64,000 nt of DNA from Tricholoma matsutake (lineage: Eukaryota > Basidiomycota > Agaricomycetes > Agaricales > Tricholomataceae): the NCBI GenBank assembly GCA_026075535.2, contig AP026548.1:4836001-4900000 (forward strand). Reading direction: 5' to 3'. The first letter of the stretch is position 1; each line of letters opens with the position of its first letter. Under the pieces are notes generated by a model. It saw only the letters and a program-made list of their open reading frames with translations. It had not been told where the DNA came from and did not search any database. The position numbers and the translations under genes are program-made. Positions 32,661-44,904 of the stretch are shown here, piece after piece.

Positions 32661-33115
32661 TGGAGGTCTTTACACTCCCCCCCCCAATCCGAGTGGACTC
32701 CGCTTGGACACTCAGACAGTCCTACGACTTTTCTTGGACTTTGCTTGGACTTTTTTGGCTGAAAGTCCTGCCAAACTAGATGTCCAGTCTGAGTGTCCGA
32801 GCGTCCAAGTGGACCAGCACTCATACAGTCCTAGGACTGTCTGAGTTGCTTATATAATTGACTGAAAAATCAGTGGCTACCACAGAAATTGAACCCTCAT
32901 AGTCACATGATAAAGTACAATTAAGGCAGCAATATAACCATTAGACTAAAGCATCATTACAGGTAAGTAGTTTTATCTCTCTATGTACCGCCCTGGCTGT
33001 GATGACAAATCAACACAGCCATGTCATCAACAATGCTGGCACATCACCTCTACCACCACCACAGTCAATGGCACCGCCTCCTCCTCCACAAGCCTCCGAG
33101 AAGCCTCCTGTTGTA
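32661..33115. mobile_element. Partial second copy of the inverted-repeat element
   Basis: It starts with the same GGAGGTCTTTACACTCCCCC end and continues through the GTCC/GGAC-rich arm, the tRNA-like segment and the sequence around CTGTGATGACAAATCAACAC, nearly parallel to 27829-28240. Similarity fades after about 33070-33115, and no right terminus is seen. Confidence 0.7.
32873..32955 (-). ncRNA. tRNA-like sequence in the partial second copy
   Basis: Closely similar to 28063-28143, with box-B-like GGGTTCAATTTC and the box-A-like TTTAGTCTAATGG on the minus strand. Its preservation in two copies shows it is a stable part of the element's arm. Confidence 0.45.
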
Positions 33116-33407
33116 TTTCCTGTTTAAACAGGGAGAAAGTGTGGCCACATGGGCATTAATCATTGTAGGTAACAGCAGCTTGTAACCTACAGAAAAAACA
33201 TTGTGATTAGTTAAAAGAGTCAGTGAATGAGAAAAACTTATTTTGTTTTGGACCTTGGATGCAGGCTATGGTCTCGAATTCACATTTGAAGTGGCACATT
33301 TGTAGCCACGGGGTTTGCTATTTAGCCAGGCCAAAGGGTGCGGCAGTGGTTGAAATGGCCAGTTATGAAGAAGATGGGATGGTGGGCATGATGGGGAGAG
33401 TGGGGAA

Positions 33408-33719
33408 GGATGCGACCACATCATCGTGGAAGGATGCAACCACGTCATCGTGGAAGGATGCGACCACGTCATCGTGGAAGGATGCAACCACGTCATCGTG
33501 GAAGGATGTGACCACGTCATCGTGGAAGGATGCGACCACGTCATCGTGGAAGGATGCGACCACGTCATCGTGGAAGGATGCGACCACGTCATCGTGGAAG
33601 GATGCAACCACGTCATCGTGGAAGGATGCAACCACGTCATCGTGGAAGGATGCAACCACGTCATCATGGAAGGATGCGACCACGTCATCGTGGAAGGATG
33701 CAACCACGTCATCGTGGAA
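33408..33719 (+). repeat. 24-bp minisatellite, 13 copies
   Basis: The unit AAGGATGCRACCACGTCATCGTGG occurs 13 times with few substitutions (CG/CA and one TG). Since 24 is a multiple of three and the unit lacks stops, several frames on both strands stay open, which explains the long apparent ORFs (33223-33750 plus, 33426-33905 plus, 33266-33712 minus). I do not annotate a gene here. Confidence 0.97.
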
Positions 33720-34569
33720 GGATCATGGGATTGTTTTCAACAGCACGTGATCGAAACATACCATATATGGCAGGAGGGGGGAGGGGTCTGGCGAGCTGTG
33801 AAAAAAAAAAAACTGACATCATATGAAAAATTCCTGTCCCGCCACCCCCTTGTCTCAATATGCGCTTTAGTTGGTGTACAGAACTCGACTCGAGCCATAT
33901 CATAAGGAGTCATGATTTGTCCGCAAAAGTTGGTGATCTATGAACACCCCTCTTGAGCTATGTATGTTTATTGTTGCGTACGCTGGAAATTTCTTCCTCC
34001 TAAAGTACAATACTTGGAAAAGAAACGAGACACGAGAAGTATTTCGTCCGTAATGCTGGAGTCACGACGTACTCGCGTTACGATGCATGAACGCAAAAAA
34101 AACGCGTGCTTTACGTATCCCCACAACAGCATGTCCGGACATGGAGACCCCATATATATATATCCACTCACTCCACGGCCCTAGTGGCATTGCTCTCAGA
34201 CAATCTGCAACCTGAGGACTTGATTTGGCCTTAGTAGGAAACAGACTCACGGGTGCTTCCAAGTCAACATCGACTGACTTGGACAGATTTCTCCACAGAT
34301 ATTTCTAAATGTGCTAAGTTCATCAGTGTCAGAGGGTACCTTCCGCCACCTAACTTGAAATGATAACCTACGTTCACGAACTTTGTCAGCCTGCGGAAAG
34401 AATGAGGGGATTGGATGTTGGATGTTGAAATGTCTTTGCTCTCCATCCGATAGACTGTTGAGATGCATGGCCTGAGGATCGAGACTGTGGGAATGATCAA
34501 CAGACTTTGTCGTGAACGTGTTGAAAGTCCTGTCTGGGCTCCTGATGTTTGTCATCGTTATCATATTCT
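33720..34569. other. Intergenic, no confident gene
   Basis: Contains an A-run near 33800, an ATATATATAT tract near 34153 followed by pyrimidine-rich sequence (possible promoter), and short open frames without recognisable domains. Confidence 0.4.
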
Positions 34570-36720
34570 CATCCAACTGATTAGTTGGGTGTGTTCGTGC
34601 ATTGAGCCTGCCACAGGATCAGCATCCGATATGGGCAAGCTAACTGAATTGCTTACATGGCCACTGGAATCATTAAGTATATTAGTCATGTTTCCTGCAC
34701 AGAAGATGATCACACACCTATAGAGATGATATGTACTTTGGGGGTGAAGAAGAGGAACGGGATCCTGGTGTCAGTGAAAAACGACATGAACATCCCAGCC
34801 GGCATTCATGTGCGGGAAACACACACCAGTTCAGATTTTGGGACTGTTCATAGACAACCAAGAAAGCGATTAAATTGAGCGTCACCAGGACACCTCGTGT
34901 AACAATAAATAGGAGCAATCGTTGTAACATTGTTTGAGTCCTGTTGTTTTTTCGCATCAGAAATGTATAAAGTAGAAGTCGAAAAATGTGGAAATCACCT
35001 TTTAATGTGGGTACGTGCACTGGACAGTTTTATCATAAGGACGGCTGTGATGATTGTAACACCGATCAGGGAGGAGCCAAGAGCCATTCCCAGCCATAAC
35101 TGGGATACTATCCTCATCAATGCGAGGAAGTCGGTACAGTAAGGGCCAAACCTTCATGCGAGGACTCGAAAGGTGGGAAACCTGAGGATTCTTCCGAAAA
35201 CCATCAAGTAATACTGTGTACATATCGGCCACAATCTTGCCATAAAGACAAGGGTTCACCCACAGGCTCCGTTGACTACAGGTTGAGATGGTATTAGTAT
35301 AGGCATTGTGAACAAGATAGAAAACCCTACCAAGAAATCCAGTCGAACCACAGCACTGTCAGATAGTGAGAACCACATATTACGGAGGACGATGTGCTTA
35401 CTGCAATAACTGCAGCCCACAGAGATCTTCTATCAACTATCATGGTAAACGTCAATCGAGGAAAGGAACCACAAAGTAAAAATCACTCACAAATATAGAT
35501 TCGTGAGGCATAAAACAGTGTGCTCCTGCATTTATTAGAAGGTCAATATTCCAACAAACCAGAGACACCTAAAAACGAACAAGTAGACTACAATCAAAGT
35601 AACGCCGAACGTCGCCATCATGGTGCTGCTCAAATATAGCATCTGTCAATCATGTAGTTGACCGTGAAAGTAAAACCCACTCATTGATTGTAAGGAGTGC
35701 ATTAGGATTCCCGAAATTTAACATCTGTTTGAAAGCCAGTATGAAGCCAGTCGGAGTGTGGAGCGCAAGTGGGTAAATGCAGTACCAAGTAGTACCGGAG
35801 ATCCAGACAGTTCAGACATGTTATAGTAAGATCCAGTAGGCTGCGAACAAAGGCTCATCAAGTTTCTTCAGTTTGATGGCGAGTGCATTTTGCTCACATC
35901 AAAACTGCAACCTGGCTCGTGTCGGCGTGGTTCATCGAGTGTAAATTTGAAACATAATGACTTACAAGGAGGCGAAGATGCAACTTGTCATTGTTATTAT
36001 ATGCATAGGTCCAGCATTGAGACATAGAGATGCCGAAGAGCCTGTCAAATATCAAATGACTGTTCCTGTCGGGGCGCAGTAGGATGCGTACATGGTAGAT
36101 ATCACAACACCTAAAGGCAGCCAGTTCCTGTAAGAATTCTAAGAATGTGAGCGAAAAAATTACATACCCCAGTACAGCCCATCCATATGAGAAGTGACAT
36201 CCATGGCAAGTGGTCAAGTCGATGGCGAATTGCCTTGCGAGCGTATTGGCGGCAACTCATATTTATCGATATCGCGATTATACCCGCAACTGTGAGTAAA
36301 AACCAGACTAACATATATGGGGAAACTCTGGGTAGACAGCCTAATTTTAACAGACCTGTCAAGGTCATCATGATGCATCATCATTCGCACCAACACGATG
36401 ATTTCCAAATCAGCGAAACCCCAAAGACACCCAGAGCATCGTCAAAGATACTAATGAACCAAAAGAGCGCCCAATAATTCTTCATGAACTTCCTCGTAAT
36501 AATATAGGGAAACGAGCGCAAATGTCTTTGTGCAAGCCACATGAGTTGTCAAGGATCATTCGGCAGACTTGGAATACGACCGAACGATCCAGGATTGTGT
36601 GATCATCGATCATAGTAGCTACTCCTGTGTCCATGGGTTGCCCACGTATCACCTTGAAGAGCAACCTAGTCCCAGGTGCTGTGATCGTCAGATCTGCTAA
36701 AAATTGCCTCGCCATAGTTC
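34570..36720 (-). CDS. Probable multi-exon membrane protein (DUF6534-like), model incomplete
   Basis: Minus-strand segments between short introns read like a basidiomycete multi-pass membrane protein. Near 36545-36420 there is FPYIITRKFMKNYWALFWF, then ISIFDDALGVFG. Near 35100-35020 there is LWLGMALGSSLIGVTIITAV, followed by MIKLSSARTH. Near 34930-34800 there is QRLLLFIVTRGVLVTLNLIAF. The order of helices and the basic SSARTH-type turn before the last helices fit what I remember of DUF6534-type proteins. Intron-like GTATGT..TACAG segments lie near 36170-36130. I could not join all exons, and some may carry frameshifts. It seems to be a host gene rather than a transposon. Confidence 0.4.
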
Positions 36721-39307
36721 CATGTCAATCGATAACTCAGGTAGGTTAAATGCGAGGAAATGTATGACGTTGCCTGGGAAACTGAAGGGAGCTCCGAGGG
36801 CGTCCATCAGAGGTTTGGCTATAGACGACCACGAGTCGTGTACTGCTTGCGTACTGCGGCGTATTATTAGATGACAATGTGATTGAAACGATCCGTTGGC
36901 GCTGAGCGCTGAAGCATCACGACAGGTAAGGAAGGTTTTGAATGTACGTCGGTTGCAGTAAGCTCCCTTGAAGCTTGATCTCCAGTACTTATCACTGGGG
37001 CGCCTAGAGATTCAGAAGATGTGCCGTGCAAGTGTCGATCTGAGTACAACCCAACACTCCAAGGAACTGCCCCGCGTATAGCTCTTGAAGACAGACCTTA
37101 GCGATCTTCTTGTTCTATTGAGAAACCCGGTTTTAAACCCCCCGCTGCTAGGTAGAACCTGATCGAGACTCTCGCCGGTGTGGCTGTGTAGCGTACCGCA
37201 GAACTTGAAGAATAAGTATAAGGAAAATGTGAGGGCATCGGCAGTAGAAATTAAAATGAACTCGGAAAGTGAGAGACAGCCTCAAGGAACGTTCACATTT
37301 TGGTTCAGTTTTTTTTCTGAACTAAGGTCAGAGAAGGAAATTGTTGAGAAACGAGTCTAGGTCAGATGGAAAAGATCTTGGATGGGTATAACTTTATAAG
37401 GGGATGCACGCTGAAGGTCGGGATCAATGGATTACATAATTACTGTCATTCGAACAAATTGTGATTTATTTTACTGCTATGTACATAACTTGGTCACTTG
37501 GAAGTTTTTAGGGCGACTGATTTCAGGGCGTGCCCGTTTCTGGCTAAACTTCTCGGCTATACTTGTCTCCCGAGCGCGTGATTAGTATAAATCAATCACC
37601 CTCATTTCGCTTGACCAAGGGGTTAATGACTCAATCATTGCAACTATCCATAAAATACGTATATATTTAGTACGACCGAGGTTTTCTGGCTCCACAATTA
37701 TTGTCCTCTAGTAAGTATAAATTTGCACTCAGGTTGACGTAGAAGGGTAACCCAAAATTCAAAGCTATGTAGTATGACTTGGGTCCTTCTACACCCGGAA
37801 TTAGCCAGGAATATCAGCCGCTTCATACAGCGTTGATACAGCGGATAAGCGTCAGCAGTCGCGACTCCTCAGTTATCCATCGACGAGTCCACTCCAAGCC
37901 TGAGCAGTCCACCGTCCGAATGATGGACATACTGGCATACGGGTCCTTCTTGACAACACTACTAGCTCTCGTGCATAGTATGCACGTTGCGTCTGTGTTC
38001 GATTGTTGCGCAGAGCGGCACTGTTAATTGTGCCCGTATACAAGTACTATGCATGAACCCAGATCTGTTCCCGAGCAGAGTAAAGATATACTGCAATTGA
38101 AGACACCCAGATTCAGAGCTAAATGCCACTTCATGGAAAGTAAATCTTCCCTCGGCCCCCCAGGTCTCACAACAACCCCACAATCACCGTAGAAGTCAAG
38201 GGTTTGACTTCCATGCAAAGATTTCAGTGGCCATCCCAGTTTTCTCAATGGAGTAAGCCAGCGATCTTCGCTCAGTGTGAACTCCGATGACGCAGACGAA
38301 CCAAGTCTGGGCCAACAAGCACAAAATCGCGTCCCCTCATCAGGTCAAACCTTCGAAACCAGAAGGGGCTTCAGTGGATCAAATTTGAAGGGAAAGCGGA
38401 GGATGGCTCGTGCGGCTGTTCTAAAAGCCGTGCTAAGTGGTGCGGTGATAGCAGAGTTTCAGAATCAAGGGTCGGAGTCTAAGAAGGATTCTTGGTACCA
38501 AGTTACGTCAAGAGAAACGTGGTAGTCTACAACGTCCTCGGCGGAAGTAGGACAGTGGGACCCGGATTCTTATTTTTAAATATCAAATACGGGCAGAAAG
38601 CGATTAGATGTTTGAAGCAGCAGTTCTGTAACCGTGCGGAGGAGGGGTGCTTTAAGGAACAAGTGAGACTCGCATGAGTACTCCCAGTGTGCCATATAGG
38701 GAAGTTGCGTTCGTAGAAAAGGACTCAATGAGCACCTGTTGCCGTTAGTACACAAATCCAAGGCGGAGGATAGATAGCAAAAGACAGAAGTTTGAAAAAC
38801 GAATAATCGACAACAACTTTACATAGTCGGATTATTCAGGGAGAACCATTTGAGAAGTCCAGATGAGCAAGTGATTGGAAGCCCAAGAATTCGGATCACG
38901 GACAGTTAGATTTCAGAGTGAAACTCGAGAAAGATTGGGCTGAGGAAGCGATTGATTGCTTGTTTCAGTGGGATCCGTTTTCTCCGTAATTCTTTTACCA
39001 TAGTTTCCGCATAGCGGCATTTCTTGCGAGTGCACTCTGAGATTGCCTTTGGTGAGCAGCAGGTATGCGACGATGTCACAAACAGTCACAACTTTTTCTT
39101 GCTCACGGCGGCCCCTGTCCTTTGGACACTGATTGGCAGGCAATGACGATGGGGAGAACAAGTGAGTAAGTATCAGTCCACCCCCTAAAGTTTTCTTTTG
39201 ACACTTTGACAGAGTCAAGAAAGCCAACAGTGCCACTTAAGTCCAGTGAGGCCTTTATCAGTCTACTATTGAATATCCAGACGAGCATTGAATAATATCT
39301 GTAATAG
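36721..39307. other. 2.6-kb stretch without a confident gene
   Basis: Short ORFs on both strands (for example 37779-38027 and 38277-38525 plus, 39103-39288 minus) have no recognisable domain. The missing first exon(s) of the GTPase gene downstream should lie in the right part of this region, but I could not identify the basic N-terminus typical of the family. Confidence 0.4.
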
Positions 39308-41447
39308 AACTCAAGAAGGATCCAGGAATACCTCGACTACCTGATCTCAAAGAAAAAGTCCGGAATGCAGGTAAACAACGAGCGCCTCCTGTCAGTTTAT
39401 TTCTTGCAATATCTCCTGGTACTCGGACATCGTCCTTACAAAGTCACCTTTCTTATCAGGTCCCTACGAATCGTGGATCAGATCCAGACAGTACCATGGC
39501 TTCCGAACCTACTCTTTCCACTCTTGTGCAGCTTGCCACAGAAGCTGCATCAGTTCAACAAGAAGAAGACCCATCGTCATCGTCATTACCTTCGTCAAGC
39601 AAAACAAAGGAACAAATGCGCCGACACTATCTCCGGACGCTGCATAAAGTCATAGATGAGAGTGACATCATCATACTAGTTCTTGACGCGCGCGATCCAG
39701 AAGGCTGCCGCAGCCGGCTTGTGGAGGAGGAGGTGAGACGACGTGAGATGGAAGGGAAGAAGTTGGTATTTGTGTTGAACAAAATTGGTGTGTTTTATCG
39801 TGGTATATTCAATCCAATGAACTGATGTAGATACACCCTTAGATTTGATACCACGCGCGAATGCGCAGGCGTGGCTTAAACACCTCCGGCACTCGACACC
39901 AACTCTCCCATTTCTGTCTTCGGCATCGTCACATCAACGCACAAATATCTCGTCATCCACGGCCCCGTCACTCCTCAAGTTACTGAAAGTTTACAAGCCC
40001 AAAGCGGGGAGTGTTACTGTCGGCATCGTGGGATACCCCAATGTCGGGAAGAGTAGTCTGATCAATAGCTTGAAGAGGAGCAAGGCGTGTTGATTACGTC
40101 TACCCCTTTTGTTCCGTTATTCTGATCCTTCGTGGAACAGGTATGCGCCGTAGGAGCACTGCCGGGCCATACAAAGGAGCTTCAATTTGTACATTTGGAA
40201 CGTGGCATGAGGTTCATCGATTCTCCGGGGGTGATATTCGACGACGACGACGAAGCCAGCAATGTCAAAGGCCAAAAGAAAGGCAGCGTCTTGCTCCGGA
40301 ATGTCGTTAAAGTGGAAGACGTCGAAGATCCGATTGCTGTCGGTAAGTAACATCCCATACAAACACCATGCTCTTTATCGGTATCTGGTCTTGAGCTAAC
40401 TGTATATATTTTCATCTAGTTGAGGAAATTATAGCCCGAACAACCCAACCAGCTCTTCAGAAAATATATAACCTCCCCGAATTTAGCTCTACGCTAGAAT
40501 TTCTCACCATGCTGGCAATGAACAGCGGGAGGCTTCTTAAGGTTTGCCTCTCTGCCTATCTTATCATATCCCTCTATTGAGATAGACAACAAGGGCGGGA
40601 CCCCAGACATTAATTCTGCCGCACGTCAAGTGCTCTCAGACTGGAACCAACAAAAAGTCCCGTACTTCTCCACCCCACCTGCGATACATCCGTCATCAAT
40701 ACCCTCTACTGGTACGTAGTCTAATGCATAATTCACCAATAGTCTAAGCTTTGTGCTTATATACACCTATAGTCCCAACAAACACCCAGGACAATGCTGA
40801 CACACCCTTAATCGCGCCTGGCGCGGAGAACGTAGGGCAGGCGCAGATCCTGAACACGTTTTCGAAGCCATTCGAGTTGGAGGGGCTGTTCGGTGCTGCG
40901 GACGCTGGGGCTTTTGGCAATGGGGCAGATGACGTGGCGATGGCGGATGAGGACGGGGACGTGTTTTGGGATGCTGTGGAGGCGATGGACGAGGATGGGT
41001 GCGTTAACCTTCCATATCTTTCTCCTGCACTATCTAACCAGTATATTATTCGCCAGCATCCAAATGAACACAGATGATTCGAACACGAGTTTTGCTCCTC
41101 GTGGATCACGGAAACGGGCTCGGTCACCATCGCCTGCAGCTACAAACAACACTGACCCAGAGAACGCGCGTATGATGTCCACTGCGACCCCAAGTCACGT
41201 GCGCCAACCCAAACGCCAGCGCAAGTCGAAGGATATTCCTGCGTATGATGCGTTGCCGGAGGCGCATGTGCTAAAGGGGATGGGTAAGAGCAATCCACTG
41301 AACAGGAGGGTGCTGAAACGGGAGGCGAGGAAGGCAAGGAGAGCTGGGAGGGCAAGAGGTAAGACTGGGGGAGAGGGAGAGGGTGGAGGGGCAGGAGGGA
41401 GTATGGAGGTTGATGATGATGGGCTGGCGTTCAAGTTTATTACGTGA
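39308..41447 (+). CDS. Nucleostemin-family nucleolar GTPase (Nug1/Grn1/GNL3), eight visible exons
   Basis: A circularly permuted YlqF/YawG-type GTPase that acts in 60S ribosomal subunit assembly and export. Visible exons: 39308-39370, 39482-39787, 39843-40084, 40141-40342, 40420-40541, 40594-40711, 40773-40998, 41057-41447 (stop TGA). Exon 1 carries KKDPGIP, the family hallmark after the basic N-terminus. G-motifs come in permuted order: VLDARDP, G4 NKID (split by an intron), G5 SSA, G1 GYPNVGKSS near 40031, the CAVGALPGHTK switch region and G3 DSPG near 40219. GGTPDINSAAR and DWNQQKVPYF follow. The C-terminus is basic (RKRARSP, NPLNRRVLKREARKARR). The start is unresolved: the usual basic N-terminal exon was not found. 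The best preserved host gene here. Confidence 0.93.
40085..40140 (+). other. Inferred GC-AG intron in nug1
   Basis: Family alignment requires the frame SLKRSK followed directly by VCAVGALPGHTK. That places the donor at AAG|GCGTGT and the acceptor at AACAG|GTATGC, giving a 56-nt intron that starts GC rather than GT. The GT two bases downstream puts the next exon in the wrong frame. Confidence 0.6.
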
Positions 41448-41747
41448 GGGTGGGGTTTGGGGTTTTGTTTTGAGTTGGGTGCTGATGAAAGACGTTTCTC
41501 TAAAGGTGACCGATGTGCATAGATGCAATGAGAGTCATGTATTCTTTGACTACAAAGCACACGATGATATGGAATAATATGGCATGTCGCGAACACGGGC
41601 AACGGGGTTTTAAATCAGAGGCAGACCTCCGACACGCCAACAACCTGCCTTTCGCCTTCATGAACTCCAAAAGCTGCGACGTTCCGTGAATTTAATTTGA
41701 GAGTGAAACTAACGGAACTGACCGTCTAGCCAGGTCTAGCCTTTTAC
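41448..41747. other. Intergenic, 3' of nug1
   Basis: No gene; presumably the 3' UTR of nug1 and short spacer up to the TIR-bounded element. Confidence 0.5.
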
Positions 41748-42129
41748 TAGGGCCTTTTCGGTTGCCGGTTAGGGGTTTGGTCAAGTTAAGCTCTTACACG
41801 CGTGTTTTTTCGTCGACTATCTTATCCTAATAACTCCTTGCAAAAGTGCCCCATTGAGCTGTCTGGAACACTGATTGTGACTCAATTCTTCTGGATGTTC
41901 TCGTCAAACAGTGGGAAAGTGGACTACAGACCAGCAATGGCAACTTTCATACTTCAGCTTGGATGGAGGCTGAGAAGGCATTAGCTAAAACTGAAATGCA
42001 TACTGGTGGAGCTCCAAGTAATTTTCGGAATATGAGGTGCTGCATTCCAAACTGGCGCTGAAAACATGAAGCATGCCCTGTATATTGAAAAACATGGGAA
42101 AAACACATAAATCAGAAAGTAATATCATA

Positions 42130-42869
42130 GTATATTCAAAAAAGAGGATTCTAGCTGGCTACCTGTCAGAAGCTCATCAAGCCACCTCTGTCCTGTAGAA
42201 TTGATGTATGCATAGCCTGTTTGTTGGCATGTTGTGATGAATGAACATTGAACTGCTGCTGTTATGGCACCAGCAATAGTAGCCATTACACTTGATATCT
42301 TCTTGTACTTGAGCATATGGATGGGCCAAAAAACTGGGGGGGTCTTCTGCTAACTGTAGTTGATTGGAAGATTCATTCCTGCCTTGTTTAAAAAACAAAT
42401 TTCAACTCAGTGACTCAGCTCAAAAACAGAGCTGGTCAGATAAGTTGGGACTGGCTGATTGTCTCAAATACCTTTGGCAGAGGACCCCTCGGTTTTTGGG
42501 GTTATCTACACACTCAAATATTTGGGAGATTTTATCTATTTTATTTGCCAAGTTATGGCTCATTTTATGAAAAACATTGGCTTGAGCTGAGACAACACTA
42601 ATTCTGCCTCTTGGAGGGACTAGCAGTGAGAACCATTGTTGCAAGATGTAGAGACATGATCATGATAATGAACAACTGATATATATTTCATTGTCACACT
42701 GCCCAGCACATCAGGAAAACTCCAAAGACTTAGCCTTTTTTTAAGGCCTTCTAATTATACTTTCCATACTTACTGAACTTCTCCTTTGGACTTTGAAGAC
42801 TTTGGAGACTTTTCTTTCCCAATGTTCTTATACATCCTGCATGCTCAATATGGAAAGTTTACAGCTGTA
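42130..42869. other. Subterminal non-coding part of the TIR element
   Basis: No gene. AGACTT/AAAGTCC-type words recur; GGAGTTTTCCTGATG (inverse near 42710) is shared with 47955-47970 on the opposite side. Confidence 0.45.
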
Positions 42870-44480
42870 AGTGGTAGTCAAAATGCTATTTCATGTGCGT
42901 GATGATCTGCATATTTATTTACATAGAATAAACGGAATGCATCAAGGGTGTCACTAAAAGAAAATGTGCGTGGAAGGAATTGCGAACCTGCTACACCAAT
43001 CAAATGTGCTGCACAAAGAATTGTGTCAATGTGGATAATAGATGTCATATGTCTACCCCCAGCTGCACTGTTGTTGGGCATTACCTGCCACATTCTAGTG
43101 TCCTCACAAGGTGGGTCACCATATGTAGTAAACCATTGTATCAATGTGCATGGATATATAACACATGAAACCTAAATGAAAGGAACAGATTGACTTGAGC
43201 AACATGCAACCCACAAAACCCAGAAAGCTCTGGATCCTTCTCAATGAAGATGCAGTCGTACCGCCCAGGTCCTCGCTTCCATGATGGTGTTGCATGAATC
43301 CATTCGTGATGCATTCCTGATGGCTGAATGGAAAACCTTGACTCATAATGATCCATGGACTTTGGGACAGGTATCAAGAGGTACATCCATGCCACACAAC
43401 TCAGAATCAGGGTGTAGCTGGTCATAAAGAAATTGGTGGACATATTCAGCCAGTTTTGCTTGGTTGAGTTGATCAGCAAGTTCTTTGATTGTCTTGCTGT
43501 AGCCCTTGGCTATAAAACATTCAGTGCAAAGAACAAACATAAACAAAAGAGTTCTCACCTGGGTATTGAGCTAGCTTGACATCTCCCAAAGACGTCATTC
43601 CAGATGCATCCCCCATGTCATTGTCCTCGTCATTCAGTGGCGGAGGCTCAGGCATGTTCATTGTCATCAATGATCCATCCAACATCTTCTGTGATGCAAA
43701 ATTAACCTGAGCAGCCACTAGCTTATCAAGCCATTGATTAGTAAGTAGCATTTGCCCCAAAGGTTCATTACGACTTGAACCTTTGGAGCAATGTCAATCT
43801 CGCCAGCAAAATCTTTGTTGCCAAGCTGAGCCTCCATTACATGAAGTGGGTCATGACACCAGACTTTGTAGGAGGCTGTCATCCATGCTAGCACATCTTC
43901 AGCAGGAATATTTCCATTGTACTGGACAGAAAAAGCTTGCCATGGTACGTCACCCAGCTCAGTTGTGTCGATTGTGTCATAGAGGTCCTTTGCACCTGAA
44001 AACTGGGGGGCTGGCTCTTCTCCTCTATCTTTCTGATATGATGCCCATATGTCCATTAGTTCACTGATCTTCTTACCCAACATCTGTTCCTTGTGCGGTA
44101 CAGGAAATCTGCAAGCTCAAAATCTGCACGTGATTCATATGGATAAAAATCATCGGGGGTACGTTTGGTAGTAACAGGAGGTGGGGAACCCTTGGGTAAA
44201 TGGTTGCCATCCACATTGCATGGCTGACCTGTGATTGGCTTTATTAATGGGTTGCAAAATGACATGGTATACTGATTTTACCATTAAGATATGGGTGGAT
44301 ATGTGTTCTAGTGCCTTGACCATTTGTTGTCCACTGAAACCATTGTGTAGATGCTTGTGGTGTTGATGGACTTGTTGATTGTGACCTCCTAGGTGGCATA
44401 TGAGGAAATGGGCTTGGGCTGAGCTCTTGTTGAGGAATTCCTCCCAGACTCGGTAAATGAGTTTGGCGAGGGACTTCATA
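42870..44480 (-). pseudogene. Plavaka-like transposase, internally deleted
   Basis: On the minus strand the N-terminal part reads THIHPYLNGK, then (after an apparent intron) LPKGSPPPVTTKRTPDDFYP, FELADFLYRT, KISELMDIWASYQK, DTIDTTELGDVPWQAF and MTASYKVWCHDP (44300-43840). The C-terminal part follows directly: AEYVHQFLYDQLHPDSEL near 43450, IHATPSWKRGPGRYDCIF near 43290, and at 43140-42880 WFTTYGDPPCEDTRMW, IIHIDTILCAAHLIGV and FYVNKYADHHAHEIAF. This order matches Plavaka/KDZ-type basidiomycete transposases as I remember them, but the long catalytic middle is missing. An odd acidic piece (43760-43521) sits at the junction. Non-functional. Confidence 0.75.
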
Positions 44481-44904
44481 CTTTAGTGTCAACAGGCTCA
44501 GGGATATACTGATTCATTGGGTTTTTTGCGCATGAATATCCATGTTGTGTAACTCCTCCAGTTGCTTTGCCATAGAATCCACACTTGTAGTGGCAGGGAA
44601 ATATGCGAGAATGATAGATGGACTGGGGGGGCATGATGAACTTGAATTGAAGAACTTGAATTGAAACAGTTTACTAGTACAGAAAATGTGCTAAGTTGAA
44701 TATCCATATTTGGCACCAACTATCCAGTTCTGCCATGAGAGGTGAAAATATCAGCCACATCTCATGCCACAATATGTGTTGATCAACACTCACTTTTTTT
44801 AATGATACTTTCAAACTCTGTACAATGAAATGTGTCACTCGAGCCTTGAATGCTGATGCGCATCCTGGTATGGTCCAATGTGGGTCCCTGAGATGAACAT
44901 CACA

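Noticed and set aside
33408..33719. Possible CRISPR array
   Set aside because: The units are contiguous 24-mers without spacers, and the sequence is eukaryotic.
33223..33905. Long ORFs with KDATTSSW, EGCDHVIV or RPRHRGRM repeats
   Set aside because: They are translations of one 24-bp tandem repeat in different frames, with no preserved start context, domain or splice signal.
38277..38677. Short plus-strand ORFs as the nug1 N-terminus
   Set aside because: They lack the basic family pattern, and splice signals do not join them to KKDPGIP.
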